From: Spirochaetaceae bacterium
GTDB lineage: Bacteria; Spirochaetota; Spirochaetia; DSM-27196; PWMO01
Assembly (NCBI GenBank): GCA_007693945.1
Contig: RECP01000045.1
Span: forward strand, 23,538 to 87,537
Reading direction: 5' to 3'
DNA: 64,000 bases
A program made the translations under genes and the position numbers. Positions 17,408-25,626 of this stretch are shown here, piece by piece (within the stretch, counting starts at the first letter, position 1; the number at the start of each line of letters is the position of its first letter). The notes beneath the pieces were generated by a model, which was given only the letters and a program-made list of their open reading frames with translations, was not told where the DNA came from and made no database searches.

Positions 17408-18400
17408 ATGTCTGGAATAGATGGGCTGGGTTTGTCGTTTGTTGGTGTCAGCCACTGGCATGTGCCGCTCTACCTCAGAGCAGTCGAGCGATACGGGCTC
17501 AAGGCGATCTCCGTGTTCGACCTGAATGCAGACACGGCACGCAGGGTCGCTTCCGGCCTGGGGTGTCCGTCGTTCACGGATATCGACGATCTTTTGGAGC
17601 ACAAGCGGCCGGATTTTGTCTTCGCCTTTGGCCGGCATTGCGACATGCCAGCCATGGCAAAAAGGCTGATCTCTCTGAAGATCCCGTTCGCGATTGAGAA
17701 ACCGGTGGGGCTGAATGCAGCGGAAGTCAGGGAGGTGCTGGAATCTGCTGCACGGGAAGACGTCTTTTGTTCGATTCCGTTCATATGGAGATTCAGCGCC
17801 ATTGTCCGGCAGCTTCGGGAGCGCATCGCCCCCGAAGATGTCGTGCATATGCACTTCCGGTTTATTGCAGGGCCCCCGGGTCGTTACCTGGAATCATCGC
17901 CCTGGATGCTGGAGAGGAAGACCGCCGGCGGCGGGTGCATGACGAACCTTGGAGTCCACTTCATCGACCTTGCCCTGTTCCTTTCGGGATCGCAGGCTGC
18001 TGCGGTGGACAGCGCGTGCTTTCACCGCAGCTGGGGGTATGAAGTGGAAGACTATGCAGTGAGTCTGATGAGGCTGAGCAGCGGGGCAACTCTCGGCCTG
18101 GAGACTGGATATGCCTACCCTACTGACGCGGCAAGCCACGCGGACAACAGATGGACAATCGTGACAAGGAACGGCTACTACTCCGTTGGTGCCGGATCTG
18201 TTGAGTTCCGAGAGTTCGGTGAGGCAGGCGTGAGCAGACTGGCCGCTGACACAGATGCAGATACGTACTACCCCAACTTCGTCCGTGAGTCGCTGAACGA
18301 ATGCCTTTCCGGAGCTGCGCCCACGGCCGGACTCCATGACATGCTGAGGGTGAGAACGATTCTTGATGACATCATTCTTGGGGCCGATGCTCAAGGCTGA
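17408..18400 (+). CDS. Gfo/Idh/MocA family oxidoreductase (operon copy A)
   Basis: About 330 residues with the oxidoreductase plan. The nucleotide-binding end is atypical, reading GLSFVGVSHWHVPLY in place of GxGxxG. EKPVG with the catalytic Lys lies near residue 98, and NLGVHFIDLALFLSG near 178 supplies the active-site His/Asp. The ATG at 17408 was chosen because an ATG at 17348 would translate through the hairpin; its ribosome site is only AAGG. It should oxidise or reduce a sugar or sugar-acid taken up by the TRAP system. A second, different family member lies two genes downstream. Confidence 0.85.
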   Translation: MSGIDGLGLSFVGVSHWHVPLYLRAVERYGLKAISVFDLNADTARRVASGLGCPSFTDIDDLLEHKRPDFVFAFGRHCDMPAMAKRLISLKIPFAIEKPVGLNAAEVREVLESAAREDVFCSIPFIWRFSAIVRQLRERIAPEDVVHMHFRFIAGPPGRYLESSPWMLERKTAGGGCMTNLGVHFIDLALFLSGSQAAAVDSACFHRSWGYEVEDYAVSLMRLSSGATLGLETGYAYPTDAASHADNRWTIVTRNGYYSVGAGSVEFREFGEAGVSRLAADTDADTYYPNFVRESLNECLSGAAPTAGLHDMLRVRTILDDIILGADAQG

Positions 18401-18439
18401 CGAAGGCAAAGTCGGCCCTCAGGGAAGAGGAGACACCAT

Positions 18440-19411
18440 ATGGACATACAGCATCGCGTTGTAACGGAGATTGTCGTAGAACCGGCCATAGTGCACTGTT
18501 CGTCCGTGATCGAGACGGATGATGGTCTTGTGTGCGTATGGTACGAGGGGCCCTACGAAACCTCCCGCGAGACAGTGATCAAGATCTCCCGTAGGAAGGG
18601 TGTGGACGGCGAGTGGAGTTCGCCCGCCGTTCTGTTTGATTTCCACGGCCTTGCACTTGGCAATCCGGTGCTCTGGAAGGCGGGCACAGAGGATCTCTAC
18701 ATCACGTTCCCCGTCCTCATTGACGAGTCCTGGACGGAAGGTCTCCTCTTCTACTCCTCCAGCAGCGATCGCGGTATCTCATGGAGGGATCCCTCGCTTT
18801 TCCTTCCTATGAAAGGATTTATGCCTAAGACACGCCCTCTTCGCGTGAATGAAGGGCCATTGCTGTTTCCTCTCTACCACGAGCAGGACCTCTGCCCGTA
18901 CCTGATGATTATCAGCGATGTCTCCGCACCGCTCGAATCCGCGCTGGTCGCGGAAACCATGGCTCGGGGAAAGGCGATCCAGCCTGCGATTGTTCAGGGC
19001 GAAGAAGACCGACTTCTCATGTTTGCGCGGACGAACCAGGGCAGTATCTGGCAGAGTGTATCCTACAACGGCGGTTACAGCTGGAGCATCTTTGAGCCCA
19101 CGAAACTGCCGAATCCGGACAGCGCGGTTGACCTCTGCCGGAACGGCGACACCGTGCTGCTGGTCTACAATGACTCGGCACAGGATCGCCACAACCTCCG
19201 GGCAGCGCTCTCCGGGGACGGTGGACGGAGCTGGTACGCAGCGCGTACCATCGTGGAAGGGGACGGAGAGTACTCCTATCCTTCGCTTATGTGCAGCGTG
19301 GATGGCACCTGTCACCTGACCTTCACGGAGAACAGATACATCATCCGCCACTCCGTCTTTGACAAGAGCTGGATAGAGGCCTCTCCACTTGAAGAACCCC
19401 TGAGGACGTGA
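18440..19411 (+). CDS. Sialidase-like (BNR/Asp-box) beta-propeller protein
   Basis: The 323-residue protein carries several Asp-box motifs of the sialidase fold: SSDRGISWRDP (about 108-118), SYNGGYSWS (about 210) and SGDGGRSWYA (about 260). It also has an early VCVWYEG segment like the BNR_2 group. There is no signal peptide, so it is probably cytoplasmic, which is unusual for a secreted-type glycosidase family. The fold hosts sialidases and other exo-glycosidases or lyases. Its place between two dehydrogenases in a TRAP operon suggests action on an imported acidic sugar or short glycoside. Catalytic residues cannot be assigned with confidence. Confidence 0.8.
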   Translation: MDIQHRVVTEIVVEPAIVHCSSVIETDDGLVCVWYEGPYETSRETVIKISRRKGVDGEWSSPAVLFDFHGLALGNPVLWKAGTEDLYITFPVLIDESWTEGLLFYSSSSDRGISWRDPSLFLPMKGFMPKTRPLRVNEGPLLFPLYHEQDLCPYLMIISDVSAPLESALVAETMARGKAIQPAIVQGEEDRLLMFARTNQGSIWQSVSYNGGYSWSIFEPTKLPNPDSAVDLCRNGDTVLLVYNDSAQDRHNLRAALSGDGGRSWYAARTIVEGDGEYSYPSLMCSVDGTCHLTFTENRYIIRHSVFDKSWIEASPLEEPLRT

Positions 19412-19415
19412 CGGA

Positions 19416-20402
19416 ATGAGCGGGCGTCCGATCAACATCGCCCTTGTCGGGGCCGGCGAATGGAGCCTCAAGTACCATATTCCGACCATTCAGGCCCTGT
19501 CTGATCAATGGAACCTGAGGGTCCGGGGGGTCTGGAACCGGACGAAGCAAAAGGCAGAGGAGTGCGCCAGAAGGTACGGTGTTCCCAGGGTGTACGAGAG
19601 CCTGCAGGAGCTTGTGGATGACCCGGGCGTGGACTGCCGGGTCGTGGTTGTGAGCAGGACCGCCCTGGCCGGAATCCTTGAAGTCCTGTCCGAGCGGTCC
19701 CTGCCGTTTCTCTGCGAGAAGCCCCCCGGAGCATCGGGGAGCGAGGCCCGGAGCATCGCCGGGCGCGTGTCCGTCCCCAACGTGGTTGCCTTCAACCGCA
19801 GGTACTCCCCGTTGAACAGGAAGCTGCGGGAGATCATGGAAGCCGGGTCACTTGAGCCGCACTACGCGGAGTGCTCTCTTCTTCGTCGTGCCAGGAACGA
19901 CGAGCACTTCGTGACTGAGACCGGCATCCATGCCATCAACTACCTGGAGGCGCTCTTTGGCCCCGTTCGCACCGCACAAACGGACATGTACCCGGTGCCG
20001 GGAACGCAGGTGCACAACCGCGTGGTGGATGTGGTGTTCTCATCCGGGGTGCGTGGGGTCATGAAGTTCTTTCCCTATTCGGGAATAGCGGTGGAACGGT
20101 ACGAGATCCAGGGCATGAACCACGCAGCCTACCTGCATACTGCCCAGCACTACACTGACGAGGATGAAAGCGCTCTGACCGTCAACAGGGAGGGCCCGAC
20201 CGGTTCGCTCGATTCCGAGCGCTTCACCGACGAGGGTGCCGATCCGCTGGTCGCCGCCGGCTTCGTAGGAGAGTACGAGGATTTCTTTCGGGCCGTGCGC
20301 GATCCCCGGCACGAGACGCTGTCCAACTTCGGTAACGCCGTCCACTCCATGCTGGTGGCCGAGGCAATCGAGGCTGGCACCGACTTTCATGACGAAGTCT
20401 GA
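19416..20402 (+). CDS. Gfo/Idh/MocA family oxidoreductase (operon copy B)
   Basis: A 328-residue member with the motif ALVGAGEWSLKYH at the N-terminus, FLCEKPPG near residue 100 and TGIHAINYLEALFG near 170. It starts 4 bases after the sialidase-like gene, so the two are tightly coupled. It differs clearly from the dehydrogenase two genes upstream, which suggests two successive redox steps or an oxidation/reduction pair around a keto intermediate, as in some glycosidic-bond-cleaving pathways. Cofactor is presumably NAD(H) or NADP(H). Confidence 0.87.
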   Translation: MSGRPINIALVGAGEWSLKYHIPTIQALSDQWNLRVRGVWNRTKQKAEECARRYGVPRVYESLQELVDDPGVDCRVVVVSRTALAGILEVLSERSLPFLCEKPPGASGSEARSIAGRVSVPNVVAFNRRYSPLNRKLREIMEAGSLEPHYAECSLLRRARNDEHFVTETGIHAINYLEALFGPVRTAQTDMYPVPGTQVHNRVVDVVFSSGVRGVMKFFPYSGIAVERYEIQGMNHAAYLHTAQHYTDEDESALTVNREGPTGSLDSERFTDEGADPLVAAGFVGEYEDFFRAVRDPRHETLSNFGNAVHSMLVAEAIEAGTDFHDEV

Positions 20403-20420
20403 TCAAAGGAGGACGCACAC

Positions 20421-21653
20421 ATGCTACCCGAGCCACTGAACCACTATTACCAAAGCCTCCCGGAGAAGTCGCGGGTGAACCTGGACACCGCGGTAGCCAG
20501 GGTCGTTGACGCGAAGAAGAGGGGCGGCAAGGTGATGCTCGTCATCGGCAGCGGGCCGAACCTGCACGAAGGGGTGACAACGCTGATCGCCGAGCTCATG
20601 GTCAAAGACATCGTGGACAGCGTGACCACCAGCTCTGCGGTGATCGCCCACGAAATGGGCGGGACGCTTGACCGGGTGAAGCGCGTCCAGGGTACCGGTC
20701 TGGGGTACGCGGCGGACAGCCACATCCTGCCAAAGGGCGGAGTCTTCGAGTTCACGCTGATGACTCAGGAGGAGCTGGAACGCCTTCGGAGCGAAATGAT
20801 CCTGAATGACGAGCTTCTGAAGAGAGGCGGGGAGATTGACGGGGACATCATCATCAAGGCGGCGGGTAACATGGCGTACCCCATGGGCCTGCGCACGGAG
20901 AATCTCAGCACCGAGATCCTCTCCATCGCGCTGACCTATGGTTTGCCCTTTGAGACGGTGGCCGGATGGGGGGCTGACCCGCGAACGATGCTGGGCGCGG
21001 GAGCGCGCACCGGCAAGCCCGTGCTGGTTACGGTTCCCCAGCTGGTGGGCGGCGGGAACGTCGGCCTCTGCGTCGCGGACAGCATGCCGGTCTCGCGTCG
21101 ATGTGCCATGATCGCCGCGATGATGGACGAGGCGGATGTGATCATCGAGTCCGCCGTGGCGCTCACGCAGGAGATTCACGACGGGCCGTTCGAGTGCTAC
21201 ACCGGGCACGGCATCTGGGCCGACTGGAACGGGCTGCGTACGACCACCCTCAGGGGCAAGTCGCTCATCCGGATCGATCTGGACGCGAACCTGCAGAAGG
21301 CCAAAGACGCGCAGGACAACAGCAGGCAGATCCAGGAAGCGATCGACAAAGGTCTTCCAAAGACCAAGATTACCGGCATCCCGTTCCGCATGGAGATGTC
21401 CGCCTTCGCGCGGTTGGAGGGCAGCGTGCCGGTGGTGGGAGACATCGGGGAAGTGTGGCCAGTCATGGCCGCGATGGCAGCTGACGCCCTTGGCATCTCG
21501 CTTGACTTCATGAGTTACCCGCAGCAGACGGAGGAAGGCAAGAGTATGCGCGATTGGATCGTGGAGACCATCCGGCCCGTTGATCGGGAGCAGCTTCTGG
21601 CGCACGCGAGGGCAGGGGGACTCCGCCCCGCTCTCCTGAAGGAGGCCATATGA
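20421..21653 (+). CDS. Unrecognised 410-residue protein with a possible deoxyhypusine-synthase-like nucleotide fold
   Basis: I do not recognise the family. The sequence has strand-glycine segments such as GGKVMLVIGSGPNLHEGV (about 35-52) and DSVTTSSAVIAHEMGGTLD (about 65-83). Together they recall the NAD-binding half of deoxyhypusine synthase and related amidinotransferase-linked domains. Later Gly-rich blocks are AAGNMAYPMGLRTENLSTE and GWGADPRTMLGAGARTGK, then PQLVGGGNVGLCVADS. There are no membrane segments or signal peptide. AGGAGG (20407-20412) precedes the ATG. Its stop overlaps the cytidylyltransferase start by 4 bases (ATGA), which links it closely to nucleotide-sugar formation. It may be an enzyme acting on a sugar acid. 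Confidence 0.75.
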   Translation: MLPEPLNHYYQSLPEKSRVNLDTAVARVVDAKKRGGKVMLVIGSGPNLHEGVTTLIAELMVKDIVDSVTTSSAVIAHEMGGTLDRVKRVQGTGLGYAADSHILPKGGVFEFTLMTQEELERLRSEMILNDELLKRGGEIDGDIIIKAAGNMAYPMGLRTENLSTEILSIALTYGLPFETVAGWGADPRTMLGAGARTGKPVLVTVPQLVGGGNVGLCVADSMPVSRRCAMIAAMMDEADVIIESAVALTQEIHDGPFECYTGHGIWADWNGLRTTTLRGKSLIRIDLDANLQKAKDAQDNSRQIQEAIDKGLPKTKITGIPFRMEMSAFARLEGSVPVVGDIGEVWPVMAAMAADALGISLDFMSYPQQTEEGKSMRDWIVETIRPVDREQLLAHARAGGLRPALLKEAI

Positions 21654-22402
21654 ATACCATCGGCATCATACCGGCTCGCTACGCTTCCACCCGCCTGCCC
21701 GGTAAACCGCTCAAGGACATCTGCGGCAAGCCGATGATCCAGCACGTGTACGAGCGGGTGATGGAGGCTCGGCTCATAGATGACGTCGTTGTTGCCACGG
21801 ATGACCGGCGGATCGCGGATGCCGTCAATGAGTTCGGAGGCAGGGTAGTACTGACGCGTGAGGATCACCCTAACGGGACCAGCCGGGCCGCGGAGGTGGT
21901 CGCCGCCATGGACGTGGACATCGTGGTCAACATCCAGGGCGACGAGCCGCTCATTCGGAGCGAGATGATCGACGAGCTCGCCCAGGTCATGATTGACGAC
22001 CGGACGCTAACCTCCGCGACGCTCTGCTACCGGATCCCTCCGGATCAGCATGCGAATCCTGGCGTGGTGAAGGTGGTCCGCGATCACCAGAGCTATGCCC
22101 TCTACTTCAGCAGGTCGCTCATCCCCTATCCTCGCAATGCGGAGGATCACCGGGTCTATGAACACATTGGCATCTACGCCTATACCCGGCCGTTCCTCCT
22201 GACCTACTCCGAACTGTCGGATACGCCCCTTTGCATCACCGAGTCTCTGGAGCAGCTGAAGATTCTGGAGCACGGTTACCGGATGAAGGTTATAGAGACG
22301 AGGGTGGCGTACGAGGCGCTCAGCGTGGATACGGAGGAGGATCTGGAACGGGTGCGAGAGTTAGTCGCCGGGGAAATCGACCAGGCGACCCCGTCTGCCT
22401 GA
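21650..22402 (+). CDS. kdsB: 3-deoxy-manno-octulosonate cytidylyltransferase-like enzyme (CMP-Kdo synthetase family)
   Basis: The 250-residue protein is close to KdsB in length and motifs: IPARYASTRLPGKPL at the CTP-binding end, KPMIQHVYER, VVATDDRRI, NIQGDEPLI with the metal-binding Asp, and YEHIGIYAY. KdsB transfers CMP from CTP to the 2-hydroxyl of the 8-carbon acid Kdo for lipopolysaccharide. Here the usual SGTDR or SGTER block reads NGTSR, so the sugar-binding side is changed. The gene lies at the end of a TRAP/oxidoreductase operon instead of with lipid A or Kdo biosynthesis genes. This suggests a related 2-keto acid sugar. It overlaps the upstream gene by 4 bases. Confidence 0.85.
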   Translation: MNTIGIIPARYASTRLPGKPLKDICGKPMIQHVYERVMEARLIDDVVVATDDRRIADAVNEFGGRVVLTREDHPNGTSRAAEVVAAMDVDIVVNIQGDEPLIRSEMIDELAQVMIDDRTLTSATLCYRIPPDQHANPGVVKVVRDHQSYALYFSRSLIPYPRNAEDHRVYEHIGIYAYTRPFLLTYSELSDTPLCITESLEQLKILEHGYRMKVIETRVAYEALSVDTEEDLERVRELVAGEIDQATPSA

Positions 22403-22454
22403 TGGCCCCGGGCGCTCGGGAGATATCCGCCGCGGCCGTGCGCTCGCTACGACG

Positions 22455-22618
22455 GGACTGACCAGTATCGAGATCGCCGAGAAGCTTACCGCCACCAGAG
22501 AGACGGTGAGAAAACGGCGCAAGCGGTACCCTGGAGTACGCGCACGATGCCAAAGGCTGCCGGAACCTCGAAGTCAACGGTCCATCGTGTCCGGACAACC
22601 TTTGCCCTACAGCCTCAC
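22455..22618 (+). pseudogene. Decayed IS630-family transposase remnant
   Basis: Two frames hold helix-turn-helix pieces of an IS630-type transposase. The first, from 22455, reads GLTSIEIAEKLTATRETVRK. The second, from about 22527, reads VPWSTRTMPKAAGTSKSTVH then FALQPH, matching the WTxRxLA...SxSTVxR...GLxPH block. The sequence between them is deleted and the DDE domain is absent. The remnant ends where the convergent DapA-like gene ends (22615), so it marks the right border of the island-like block. Confidence 0.6.
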
Positions 22619-23556
22619 CCGCTATGGCCGGCGGCAGCCTGGATGCGCGACCGATACTCCGCGGAGACCGCGCGCATCTGCTGGATCTCAAGCCGCTGCG
22701 ACTCGGTGAACAGCCCTTGATCGGCACGCCTGCAGTAGAGCTCTATCGGCAGCCCCTCGAGCTGCTGGTAGTACTTGGCGTTGACCGGATAGAGCTGGTA
22801 CTCGAATACCGAAGCAGTTCCAAGGAAACTCTGCAACTGCTCGGCCAGTTCAGGCTGTTGCCGCCAGTGCCGGCAGAGCCAGCTGTAGAGGTCGGGTTGA
22901 AAGTTGGCCATGACCCCGCTGTAGCCGGCGGCTCCCAGTTGCAACGATGTCAGCAGCGTGGCCGCATTGGCGTTGAAGAACTGCAGGGTGGTGTCTCGCA
23001 CGGCATCCAGCTTGGCGGTAATCTGATCGACGCGGCTGCAGGTATCCTTCAGGAAACAGAACCTTCCGGTCGACGCGACCTTCTTGATCAGCGCCGGAGA
23101 CAGCAGCCGCTTATAGGGGTAGGGGCACTCGTACAGGCCGAACGGAACATCCGACGGCAGGTCTCCGATAACGCGCTGCAGGTTGTCAAACCAGACTTCA
23201 TCGGATTCATCCCGGCGCGCAAAGCGGTTGGTTACAAAGACAAACGCGTCCACACCGGTTTCGATGATCCGTCCGGACTCTTCGACCTGGTCGCGCAGGC
23301 TGTCCGCTATATGGCCCGAGGCGATCACCGGTACTTTTCCGCTAACCGCCCGCAGGGATGCGCGTGCCAGTTCCACCCGCTCCTGGAGGGTCATTTCGAA
23401 CATCGCGCTGGACTGGCAGACGGCAAACAGACCGCTTACCCCGTTGCGCAGGTACCAGTCGGCCATCGGTTGCAGGGCCGTAAAATCGATGCGATTGTCA
23501 GCCGTAAACGGCGTAATCATGGTCGGCCATACGCCGCCGGGGAATTCGGTTCTCAT
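22615..23556 (-). CDS. DapA/NAL-family aldolase or dehydratase
   Basis: A class I (Schiff-base) aldolase of the dihydrodipicolinate synthase / N-acetylneuraminate lyase family, 313 residues. The Schiff-base lysine is Lys170 in FCFLKDTCS and the catalytic tyrosine Tyr142 in GLYECPYPY. The N-terminal GVWPTMITPF matches the family start. Members cleave or form 2-keto-3-deoxy sugar acids or dehydrate sugar acids. With the RraA-like protein and a TRAP importer in the same operon, breakdown of a sugar acid to pyruvate is likely. It is the last gene of the operon; its 3' end touches the IS630-like remnant. Confidence 0.88.
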   Translation of the reverse strand: MRTEFPGGVWPTMITPFTADNRIDFTALQPMADWYLRNGVSGLFAVCQSSAMFEMTLQERVELARASLRAVSGKVPVIASGHIADSLRDQVEESGRIIETGVDAFVFVTNRFARRDESDEVWFDNLQRVIGDLPSDVPFGLYECPYPYKRLLSPALIKKVASTGRFCFLKDTCSRVDQITAKLDAVRDTTLQFFNANAATLLTSLQLGAAGYSGVMANFQPDLYSWLCRHWRQQPELAEQLQSFLGTASVFEYQLYPVNAKYYQQLEGLPIELYCRRADQGLFTESQRLEIQQMRAVSAEYRSRIQAAAGHSG

Positions 23557-23571
23557 ACCAAAGCGCTCCTG

Positions 23572-24324
23572 TTACCACTCTCCGGTGGGCTTGCTGAAAT
23601 AGGCAGCGGCGGCACTGCGAAACTGCTCGGCTGCCGCCTGGATATCGGGCAGAATCTCATCAACCGTCTTGCCGGGGCTGTTCTGAGCTGCCGCAATCAC
23701 CGTGCGGCATTCGTTGCCGTCCATGAACCGCGTGGCTTGCAGCAACTGCTCCTGGTCCTCCTGCGGAACCACCAGGAAACCGTGTTTGTCGGCGTGTATC
23801 AGCGCGCCCGGCTGGACGGAACAGCCGAACACCTCCACCGGATCACCCCAGCGCACCGGAGTGCTGTAGGCGTGACCGACGCAGCTGCGGCGCGCGATTG
23901 CCTTGAATCCGATGGCGCGCATCTCGTCGATGTCCCGCACGGCGCCGTCGGTAACGGTTCCCACACATCCCAGTGCGGCATGGAATCCGGCGTTCACTTC
24001 GCCCCAGAATGAACCGACCACCTCGGGCTTGTCGAGGTCCTGCACAACGACAATCTTGGGGCCCGGGATAGATGCGACGTACTTCAGGTAACGTGACGGC
24101 GCGTCACTGACCTGCTGGTGCTGCGGATTGCTGGGCTCGCAGACTACCGTGACCGCATAGCCGACCATCGGTCCGGCCTCCGGCATGAAGTCACGGGTCT
24201 CCTCGCGGTTGAACCATCCGCGGGTGCGATCGTGTCGCGTGATAGCTTCCCAGCCGTTATAGACCGCAGGCGTGTTCCAGCGCTTGAGTTCGGTCAACGT
24301 CGATTGCGGCAGGCGCGTACGCAT
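23572..24324 (-). CDS. RraA-like family protein (aldolase/decarboxylase type)
   Basis: The 250-residue protein has the RraA / HMG-aldolase fold. The diagnostic block is WGEVNAGFHAALGCVGTVTD followed by GAVRDIDEMRAIGF, where the Gly-Asn-rich loop, Arg and Asp bind substrate and metal. Relatives act as 4-hydroxy-4-methyl-2-oxoglutarate aldolase, oxaloacetate decarboxylase or sugar-acid enzymes; others inhibit RNase E. In this TRAP operon a metabolic role on a 2-oxo acid fits better. An N-terminal extension of about 50 residues (ELKRWNTPAVYNGWEAI) is typical of the metabolic branch. Confidence 0.85.
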   Translation of the reverse strand: MRTRLPQSTLTELKRWNTPAVYNGWEAITRHDRTRGWFNREETRDFMPEAGPMVGYAVTVVCEPSNPQHQQVSDAPSRYLKYVASIPGPKIVVVQDLDKPEVVGSFWGEVNAGFHAALGCVGTVTDGAVRDIDEMRAIGFKAIARRSCVGHAYSTPVRWGDPVEVFGCSVQPGALIHADKHGFLVVPQEDQEQLLQATRFMDGNECRTVIAAAQNSPGKTVDEILPDIQAAAEQFRSAAAAYFSKPTGEW

Positions 24325-24330
24325 GTTCTC

Positions 24331-25626
24331 TCACATCCCGAACGCCCGCGGCAGAATCAAGACGAACTGCGGTACATACGTAATCAGGAAGAGCACGATT
24401 ATCAGTACCAGCAGCATCGGTATCATCTCGCGGATCACAGTCTTCAGCGGTGTGTCCGAGATTCCGGACACTACAAACAGCAGCATTCCAAACGGCGGCG
24501 TCGAAAGCCCGATCATCATGTTGAGCGTTACGACCACTCCGAAGTGCACCAGGTCAATTCCCAGCGCGTTGATCAGCGGCAGCACGATCGGGATGAATAC
24601 CAGAGTGATTGTCATGGTATCGATGAACATGCCAAGTGCCAGAAACATCAGATTGATAACCAGCAGCAACATGAAACGGTTCTGGGTAATCTCAAGCAAG
24701 ATGCCGGCCACCATGTTGGGTATGCGCTCGATTGATACAATATACGATACAGCGAACGATGTGCCGACCAGCAGCGACAGCACCCCGGTTGTCCTCACGG
24801 TGGACTTGAGCACCTTCAGCAGATCCTTCCAGCCGAAGGCGCGGTAGATAAACGCCGAGATCAGGATGGCGTACAGCGACGCCAGTGCGCCGGCCTCAGT
24901 CGGGGTAACAAAGCCGCTGTAGATCCCTCCCAGCAGTACGACGACCGAAAACAGCGCCGGTAGTGCCTTGCCGGTCAAAACCAACAGTTGGCGCCATGGT
25001 AGTGCCTCGCCCCGCGGATAGTTGCGCGAACGCGCAACAAATGCGATATACACCATCAGTGCAACGCCTACAAGCACTCCGGGAACCATACCGCCCATGA
25101 AAAGTGCTCCAATAGAAGCGCCGGAAAGCATGGAGTAGAAGATCATCGGTATGCTCGGCGGAAACACGGGACCGATGGTTGCCGAGGCTGCGGTTATCGC
25201 GCAGCTGAATCCATCGTCATAGCCGTGCTCTTTCATGGCCTTGATTTCCATCATGCCAAGGCCCGAAGCGTCCGCCAGAGCGGAACCGGTCATCCCGGAG
25301 AAGATTATCGACGCCACGACGTTGACGTGGCCCAGGCCACCGCGCCGGCGCCCGACCATCGCTCCGGAGAAATCGAAAATCATGTCGGTAACCTTGCCCG
25401 AGTTCATTACCTCAGCCATGAACACGAACAGGGGTACGGCAAGCAGCACGAAGTTGGAACTCAGGCCTTCCAGAAACGCGGCGGCCGTCACTCCGAGGTC
25501 CGCTGCCGGGCTGGGAGCCAGCGCGAAGTAGAACACGGCGCTCATCATCATACCCAACGCGACCGGAATGCGCAGCAGGAAAATGGCGGCAAACGACAGC
25601 AGAAAGACCAGCAGAGGCAGGTTCAT
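24331..25626 (-). CDS. TRAP transporter large membrane subunit (DctM-like), system 2
   Basis: A 431-residue polytopic permease. Landmarks are AVPLFVFMAEVMNSGKVTDMIFDF, the loop VVASIIFSGMTGSALADASGLG, AITAASATIGPVFPPSIPMI and FVTPTEAGALASLYA, with a C-terminal IGLSTPPFGMLLF. The ATG overlaps the small-subunit stop (ATGA at 25626-25623). It imports an organic or sugar acid with the DctQ and DctP proteins encoded upstream on the same strand. Confidence 0.94.
   Translation of the reverse strand: MNLPLLVFLLSFAAIFLLRIPVALGMMMSAVFYFALAPSPAADLGVTAAAFLEGLSSNFVLLAVPLFVFMAEVMNSGKVTDMIFDFSGAMVGRRRGGLGHVNVVASIIFSGMTGSALADASGLGMMEIKAMKEHGYDDGFSCAITAASATIGPVFPPSIPMIFYSMLSGASIGALFMGGMVPGVLVGVALMVYIAFVARSRNYPRGEALPWRQLLVLTGKALPALFSVVVLLGGIYSGFVTPTEAGALASLYAILISAFIYRAFGWKDLLKVLKSTVRTTGVLSLLVGTSFAVSYIVSIERIPNMVAGILLEITQNRFMLLLVINLMFLALGMFIDTMTITLVFIPIVLPLINALGIDLVHFGVVVTLNMMIGLSTPPFGMLLFVVSGISDTPLKTVIREMIPMLLVLIIVLFLITYVPQFVLILPRAFGM

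Noticed and set aside
20424..21605. 393-codon open frame on the minus strand
   Set aside because: It mirrors the 410-residue operon gene that has a ribosome site and couples to kdsB; the antisense product is His/Arg-rich without motifs.
22624..24012. 462-codon open frame on the plus strand
   Set aside because: It is antisense to the DapA-like and RraA-like genes, which carry clear catalytic motifs and ribosome sites.
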